A stretch of DNA of 64,000 nucleotides from NCBI RefSeq assembly GCF_040499845.1, contig NZ_CP159342.1, positions 806,001 to 870,000 of the forward strand. The letters are read 5' to 3'. This document shows positions 59,276 through 64,000 of this stretch, piece by piece (positions within the stretch are counted from its first letter, which is position 1; every line of letters starts with the position of its first letter). The DNA is from Micromonospora sp. CCTCC AA 2012012. Its GTDB lineage: Bacteria > Actinomycetota > Actinomycetes > Mycobacteriales > Micromonosporaceae. The position numbers and the translations under genes were made by a program. The notes under the pieces were generated by a model. That model saw only the letters and a program-made list of their open reading frames with translations. It was not told the DNA's origin and ran no database searches.

Positions 59276-60942
59276 CCCCGTTGGTCGCCGTCGAGGACCT
59301 GCACGTCACCTTCACCACCCCGACCGGTGAGGTGCGGGCCGTGCGAGGTGTCGACCTCACCGTCGAACGTGGCGAGTGCGTCGCCGTCGTCGGCGAGTCC
59401 GGCTCGGGCAAGAGCGTCACCGCCCGTACCCTCGTCGGGCTCCCCGGACCCGGTGCCCGCGTGCGGGCCGCCCGCCTCGACCTGGCCGGCCAGGACGTGC
59501 GCGGCCACCGGCCCCGCGACTGGCGGCGCATCCGCGGCCGGCTCGCCGGCCTCGTGCTGCAGGACGCGCTGGTCTCGCTGGATCCGCTGCGCACGGTGGG
59601 TGCGGAGATCGCCGAGGTCCTCGCCACCCACGGTGTCGTCAACCGCCGGGAACGCGCCGGCCGCGCCGTCCATCTGCTCGACCAGGTGCACGTGCCGGAG
59701 CCGGAGCGGCGCGCCCGCCAGTATTCCCACCAGCTCTCCGGTGGCCTGCGGCAACGAGCCCTGATCGCCTCGGCGATCGCAGGGGAACCCGCGCTGCTGA
59801 TCGCCGACGAGCCCACCACCGCGCTGGACGTCACGGTGCAGGCGCAGATCCTCGAGCTGCTCGCCGAGCGCCTGGCCGCCGGCCTGAGCCTGCTGTTGAT
59901 CAGCCACGACCTCGCCGTCGTCGGGCAGATCGCCGACCGGATCCTGGTCATGCGCGACGGCGAGATCGTCGAACAGGGACCCGCCGACCGGCTGCTGCGC
60001 GCCCCGACCCACCCGTACACCCGGCAGTTGCTCGACGCGGTGCCGTCGGCCTCGTCCCGCGGACGCCGGCTCACCGCGCCCATTCGGCGCGGGGCGGGCG
60101 CGGCGCCGGTCCGCGCCGCGCTGCCGGCCCGCCCGCCGGTCCGCGCCGCGCTGCCGGCCCGCCCGCCGGTCCGCGCCGACGACACCGTGCTCGCCGCCGC
60201 CGGCCTCACCAAACGGTACGGCGCGCACACCGTCGTGAAGGACGTCTCGTTCACCATCGCCCGCGGTGAGACGCTCGGGCTGGTGGGGGAGTCCGGCTCC
60301 GGCAAGAGCACGGTGGCACGGATCGTCGCCGCGCTGCTCGAACCCGGGGCCGGTGACGTCACCTTCGAGCGCGGCCCCTGGTCCACGCTGGCGGAACGGC
60401 ATCGCCGGCCGCTGCGCCGCCGTCTCCAGGTGATCTCCCAGGATCCGGTCGGCTCCTTCGACCCCCGCTACACCGTCGGCGAGGTGATCGCCGAGAACCT
60501 GGATCCCGGGCTGACCCGCGGCGAACGCGCCGACCACGTCGTGGACCTGCTGCGCCGCGTCGACCTCGACCCGCGGCTGCGTGACCGGCACCCCCGGGCA
60601 CTCTCCGGCGGGCAGCGCCAACGCGTCGCCATCGCCCGCGCCGTCGCCCCCCGCCCCAGCCTCATCGTCTGCGACGAACCGGTCTCCGCCCTCGACGTCT
60701 CCGTCCAGGCGCAGGTTCTCGACCTGCTGGCCGACCTGCGGGCCGCCGACGGCACCGCGCTGCTGTTCATCTCCCACGACCTGGGCGTCGTGCACCACCT
60801 CGCCGACCGGGTGCTGGTCATGCAGGACGGCGCGGTGGTCGAGCAGGGCCCGGTCGGTGACGTCTTCACCTATCCGCGGCACGACTACACCCGATCGCTG
60901 CTCGACGCCCTGCCCACCCTCGTCACCGCCGGCCGACCGTAG
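59272..60942 (+). CDS. ABC importer, fused double ATPase (DppD-DppF type), system 2
   Basis: A 556-residue double ATPase. NBD1: Walker A GESGSGKSV, signature LSGGL rather than LSGGQ, Walker B LLIADEP. NBD2: Walker A GESGSGKST, signature LSGGQ, Walker B LIVCDEP. The linker carries an exact tandem duplication: the decapeptide VRAALPARPP occurs twice, at DNA level a 30-bp repeat near 60111-60170, showing recent slippage. ATG 59272 overlaps the permease stop. It powers the second importer. Confidence 0.94.
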   Translation: MTPLVAVEDLHVTFTTPTGEVRAVRGVDLTVERGECVAVVGESGSGKSVTARTLVGLPGPGARVRAARLDLAGQDVRGHRPRDWRRIRGRLAGLVLQDALVSLDPLRTVGAEIAEVLATHGVVNRRERAGRAVHLLDQVHVPEPERRARQYSHQLSGGLRQRALIASAIAGEPALLIADEPTTALDVTVQAQILELLAERLAAGLSLLLISHDLAVVGQIADRILVMRDGEIVEQGPADRLLRAPTHPYTRQLLDAVPSASSRGRRLTAPIRRGAGAAPVRAALPARPPVRAALPARPPVRADDTVLAAAGLTKRYGAHTVVKDVSFTIARGETLGLVGESGSGKSTVARIVAALLEPGAGDVTFERGPWSTLAERHRRPLRRRLQVISQDPVGSFDPRYTVGEVIAENLDPGLTRGERADHVVDLLRRVDLDPRLRDRHPRALSGGQRQRVAIARAVAPRPSLIVCDEPVSALDVSVQAQVLDLLADLRAADGTALLFISHDLGVVHHLADRVLVMQDGAVVEQGPVGDVFTYPRHDYTRSLLDALPTLVTAGRP

Positions 60943-60954
60943 GAGGAACCACCG

Positions 60955-62160
60955 ATGCCCGACACCACCCTGCACCTTGCCGCGGCACTCGACGGCCTGG
61001 GCTGGCACCCGGCCGCCTGGCGACTCTCCCGCGCCGACCCCACCGCACCACTGTCGTCCCGATGGTGGGCGGCCCTGGCCGGCGAGGCCGAACGCGCCGC
61101 GCTGGACCTGGTCACCCTGGAGGACAGCCTTGACCTGCAGTCCACCGCCCCGGACGGCCCGGACGGCCACACGGACCAGCTCCGGGGACGGCTGGACGCG
61201 CTGCTGGTCGCCGCCCGCATCGCCCCGCTGACCCAGCACATCGGACTGGTGCCGACCACCAGCGTCACGCACACCGAACCGTTCCACGTCTCCACCGCCG
61301 TGGCCACCCTCGACCACGTCAGCGGCGGGCGGGCCGGCTGGCGACCCCGGGTCTCCGCCCGGCGGTCCGAGGCGCGGCACTTCGGCCGCCGGAACCTGCC
61401 CGCCCTGGATCCGGCGCACCTCGACGCTCCGGAGACGGTCCGTCTCGTCGGTGACCTGTTCACCGAGGCGGGCGACGCGGTGGAGGTCGTCCGGCGGCTC
61501 TGGGACAGCTGGCAGGACGACGCCGAGATCCGCGACGTCGCCACCGGCCGGTTCGTCGACCGGGACCGGTTGCACTACATCGACTTCGCCGGGCGGTGGT
61601 TCTCCGTCAAGGGACCGTCCATCGTGCCCCGGCCGCCGCAGGGTCAGCCGGTCGTCGCCGCGCTCGCCCACTCCGCGGTGCCGTACGCGTTCGCCGCCCG
61701 GCACGCCGACGTCGTCTTCGTCACCCCCGCCGACGCCGGCCACGCCGCCGCCGTCGTCGCCGAGGTCCGCGCGGTCGAGGAGACCGTCGGCCGGACCGGG
61801 CCGCCGCTGCGCATCCTCGCCGACCTGCTCGTCCTGCTCGACGAGACACCGACGCTGGCCCGCCGGCGCCGGGGCCGCCTCGACGACCTGGCGACCACCG
61901 ACGTCGGCTCCGACGCGGCCGCGTTCACCGGCACCCCCGGGCAGCTCGCCGACCTGATCCAGGAATGGCACCGGGCCGGGGTGGACGGGTTCCGGCTGCG
62001 TCCCGCGGTGCTGCCCGACGACCTCACCGCCGTCACCCGGGCGCTGGTGCCGACCCTGCGCGACCGGGGCCTGTTCCGTGCCGGCTACCCCGACGGGACG
62101 CTGCGCGCCCTGCTCGGACTGTCCCGCCCGGCCAACCGGTACGCCGCCGCGACCGCCTGA
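60955..62160 (+). CDS. LLM-class flavin-dependent monooxygenase
   Basis: A 401-residue luciferase-family protein. Visible blocks are EAERAALDLVTLEDSLDLQ, AARIAPLTQHIGLVPTTSVTHTEPFHVSTAVATLDHVSGGRAGWRPRVS and a C-terminal FTGTPGQLADLIQEWHRAGVDGFRLRP. The insertion VEVVRRLWDSWQDDAEIRDVATGRFVDRDRLHYIDFAGRWFSVKGP is typical of the NtaA/SnaA/DszA subgroup that oxidises aminopolycarboxylates, sulfones or sulfides using reduced FMN. ATG 60955 follows AGGAGG. Together with the next gene it may form a two-step oxidation or act on different substrates. Confidence 0.9.
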   Translation: MPDTTLHLAAALDGLGWHPAAWRLSRADPTAPLSSRWWAALAGEAERAALDLVTLEDSLDLQSTAPDGPDGHTDQLRGRLDALLVAARIAPLTQHIGLVPTTSVTHTEPFHVSTAVATLDHVSGGRAGWRPRVSARRSEARHFGRRNLPALDPAHLDAPETVRLVGDLFTEAGDAVEVVRRLWDSWQDDAEIRDVATGRFVDRDRLHYIDFAGRWFSVKGPSIVPRPPQGQPVVAALAHSAVPYAFAARHADVVFVTPADAGHAAAVVAEVRAVEETVGRTGPPLRILADLLVLLDETPTLARRRRGRLDDLATTDVGSDAAAFTGTPGQLADLIQEWHRAGVDGFRLRPAVLPDDLTAVTRALVPTLRDRGLFRAGYPDGTLRALLGLSRPANRYAAATA

Positions 62161-62174
62161 CCCTGGAGAACGCC

Positions 62175-63533
62175 GTGCCCAAGCAGATCATCCTCGCCGC
62201 GCACTTCCCCGGCGTGAACAACACGACCGTGTGGAGCGACCCCGCCTCCGGCAGCCAGATCGACTTCGCGTCCTTCGTCCACCTGGCCCGTACCGCCGAG
62301 CGGGGTTTGTTCGACTTCTTCTTCCTCGCCGAAGGACTCCGGCTGCGCGAGCAGCGTGGCCGCATCCACGACCTGGACGTGGTGGGCCGCCCCGACACCC
62401 TGACCGTGCTGGCCGCCCTGGCCGCCGTCACCACCCACCTCGGCCTGGCCGGCACCCTCAACGCGACCTTCCGGGAGCCGTACGAGCTGGCCCGGCAACT
62501 CGCCACCCTGGACCACCTCTCCGGCGGGCGGGCCGCCTGGAACGTGGTCACCACCTCCGACTCGTTCACCGGGGAGAACTTCCGCCGGGGCGGCTTCATG
62601 GACCGTTCGCTGCGCTACGAGCGGGCCGCCGAGTTCGTGCGTACGGCCCGCGAGCTGTGGGAGTCCTGGGCAGCCGACGCCCTGGCCGGCGACCGCGACA
62701 GCGGCCGCTATCTCACCGCCCCCGACCCCGGCGCGTTCATCCACCACGGCGACCAGTTCGACATCGCCGGCCACTTCACCGTGCCGCGCAGTCCGCAACT
62801 GCATCCGGTGATCCTGCAGGCCGGCGACTCGCCCGACGGGCGGGAGTTCGCCGCCTCCAGCGCCGACGCCATCTTCTCCCGCCACGGGACCCTCGAGGCG
62901 GGGCAGGAGTTCTACCGGGACGTGAAGTCCCGGCTGGCCCGCCACGGCCGCGAGCCGGACGACCTGAAGATCATCCCAGGGGTGACCGTCGTGCTCGGCG
63001 ACACCGACGCCGAGGCTCAGGAGAAGGCCCACCACATCCGGCGCCAGCAGGTCAGCCCACAGACCGCGATCCTGCTGCTCGAACAACTGTGGAACCGGGA
63101 CCTGTCCGGACACGACCCGGAGGGACCCCTGCCCGCCACCGACCCGGACGTCTCCGCCGACGCGATCAGCCGGGGCCGCGCCGGCATGTATCCCGACCCG
63201 GTCGCCACGGCCCGCCAGTGGCGCGCCCTGGCCGAGGAGAAGGGGCTCGGCATCCGTGACCTGATCATCGAGGTGACCGGTCGGCAGTCCTTCATCGGCA
63301 CCCCGCGGCAGGTCGCCGAGCGGATGAACCACTTCGTGCAGGCCGACGCCGCCGACGGCTTCATCCTCGTGCCCCACCTGACCCCCGGCGGCCTCGACGA
63401 GTTCGTCGACCGGGTGGTCCCCCTGCTGCAGGAACGCGGCGTCTTCCGCACCCGCTACGCCGGCACCACCCTGCGGGAGCACCTCGGCCTCGGCGCCGCC
63501 CGTCCGGTCTCGGCTGTGGCGGCCCCGCGATGA
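62175..63533 (+). CDS. NtaA/DmoA-family FMN-dependent monooxygenase
   Basis: A 452-residue enzyme of the NtaA/SnaA/DszA/DmoA group, which includes dimethylsulfide, dibenzothiophene-sulfone and nitrilotriacetate monooxygenases. Key blocks are LAAHFPGVNNTTVWSDP, RGLFDFFFLAEGLRLREQ, NATFREPYELARQLATLDHLSGGRAAWNVVTTSDSFTGENFRRGG and HPVILQAGDSPDGREFAA. GTG 62175 has GGAGAA 6 nt upstream. It oxidises a C-S or C-N bond with FMNH2 and oxygen; in this setting C-S cleavage is the favoured guess. The GNAT gene overlaps its stop (ATGA). Confidence 0.93.
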   Translation: MPKQIILAAHFPGVNNTTVWSDPASGSQIDFASFVHLARTAERGLFDFFFLAEGLRLREQRGRIHDLDVVGRPDTLTVLAALAAVTTHLGLAGTLNATFREPYELARQLATLDHLSGGRAAWNVVTTSDSFTGENFRRGGFMDRSLRYERAAEFVRTARELWESWAADALAGDRDSGRYLTAPDPGAFIHHGDQFDIAGHFTVPRSPQLHPVILQAGDSPDGREFAASSADAIFSRHGTLEAGQEFYRDVKSRLARHGREPDDLKIIPGVTVVLGDTDAEAQEKAHHIRRQQVSPQTAILLLEQLWNRDLSGHDPEGPLPATDPDVSADAISRGRAGMYPDPVATARQWRALAEEKGLGIRDLIIEVTGRQSFIGTPRQVAERMNHFVQADAADGFILVPHLTPGGLDEFVDRVVPLLQERGVFRTRYAGTTLREHLGLGAARPVSAVAAPR

Positions 63534-64000
63534 GCACGCCCACCCGGACGCGGCTCGCCCAGGTGGTGGTCTGCCGGCGACGCTGGCAGGACCCGGACGC
63601 CGTACGGCTGCGCGCGGCCCTGACGAGCGAACTGCGCAACCGCTACGCCGACCGGCCCACCGACCCGATCCACCTGCCACCGGACGAGGCGGTCGCCGCG
63701 GCCTCCGTCGCCTGGACCGGCGTCGCCTACACCCCGGCCGCCAACCCGGTCGGGCACGCCGCGCTGCGCTGGCACGGCGACGACCTGGAACTCAAACGGA
63801 TGTACGTCGTGCCGGAGCACCGGGGCCACGGCGTGGCCGACGCGCTGCTCACGGCCGCCGAGGACGCCGCGGCGCGACTCGGCGCCGCGCGGATCGTGCT
63901 GCAGACCGGCGACCGCCAACCCGACGCCGTCCGCCGCTACGAGCAGGCCGGCTACCACCGGCTCCCGGTCTTCCCGCCGTACGACGGGTTGCCCTGGTCG
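63530..64000 (+). CDS. GNAT-family N-acetyltransferase (3' end outside window)
   Basis: The 157 visible residues include the acetyl-CoA site: LKRMYVVPEHRGHGVADALLTAAEDAAARLGAARIVLQTG, where R-x-x-G-x-G/A is read as RGHGVA, and YEQAGYHRLPVFPPY near the end, so little of the protein is missing. The ATG overlaps the monooxygenase stop by 4 nt. It may acetylate an amine released by the monooxygenase or detoxify an imported compound; both are inferences from position. Confidence 0.9.
   Translation, partial: MSTPTRTRLAQVVVCRRRWQDPDAVRLRAALTSELRNRYADRPTDPIHLPPDEAVAAASVAWTGVAYTPAANPVGHAALRWHGDDLELKRMYVVPEHRGHGVADALLTAAEDAAARLGAARIVLQTGDRQPDAVRRYEQAGYHRLPVFPPYDGLPWS

Overview
The window is high-GC (about 70-73%) actinobacterial chromosome. 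Frequent GTG starts, many leaderless starts with a TANNNT-like hexamer 6-7 nt before the start codon, an F420-type LLM oxidoreductase, CebR-like operators and a truncated conservon point to Micromonosporaceae, most likely Micromonospora. This is inference from gene content; no marker gene is present. A tRNA-Leu lies at 31676-31762.

Region 1 (1-31431) looks like core chromosome. It has a partial PhzE/TrpE-like gene, an FGGY kinase, a two-gene conservon remnant (sensor kinase plus roadblock protein), and a cellulose pair (GH1 lipoprotein and secreted GH48) with three CebR-type operators. It continues with DUF3159, a PL7 alginate lyase broken by one in-frame TGA, PAP2, a YbhB-type protein, DUF1028, LtrA, and an LLM-SDR pair. 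A minus-strand operon follows: FN3 beta-propeller protein, MoxR ATPase, DUF58, transglutaminase-like protein. A TPR/FN3 membrane protein with long proline-rich repeats lies upstream of it.

Region 2 (31676-44383) is accessory DNA next to tRNA-Leu(GAG). An AbrB-like protein and a tyrosine integrase come first. Next is a divergent pair: a 52-residue membrane peptide and a 725-residue HTH protein with a degenerate Z1-like P-loop domain, separated by a 14-bp palindrome. Then come a sugar-type cassette (MFS, DeoR, HAD, ROK), a small unknown gene behind a 15-bp palindrome, a PAP2-like protein, and an orphan CRISPR array of 11 repeats abutting a 5'-truncated TetR gene. Part of this region is clearly lower in GC.

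Region 3 (44567-64000) is the most interesting part. It has two complete Opp/Dpp-type ABC importers (each with a fused double ATPase), three LLM flavin monooxygenase-family proteins, a flavin reductase, an AprA/FrdA-like flavoprotein with an 8-Cys ferredoxin, a DUF1684 protein and a GNAT acetyltransferase. Three transcription units begin with a short leader peptide sharing the pattern L-[LR]-T-x-R-x-x-[VI]-D-[FL]-x-R-V-x-S and ending in cysteines. Four 17-bp sites of form CC[CT][AT]C-N7-[AG]T[AG]GG precede the units. I infer a cysteine-responsive organosulfur scavenging regulon: importers bring in an organosulfur compound, FMNH2-dependent monooxygenases cut C-S or related bonds with flavin from the reductase, and the flavoprotein/ferredoxin pair handles a further redox step.
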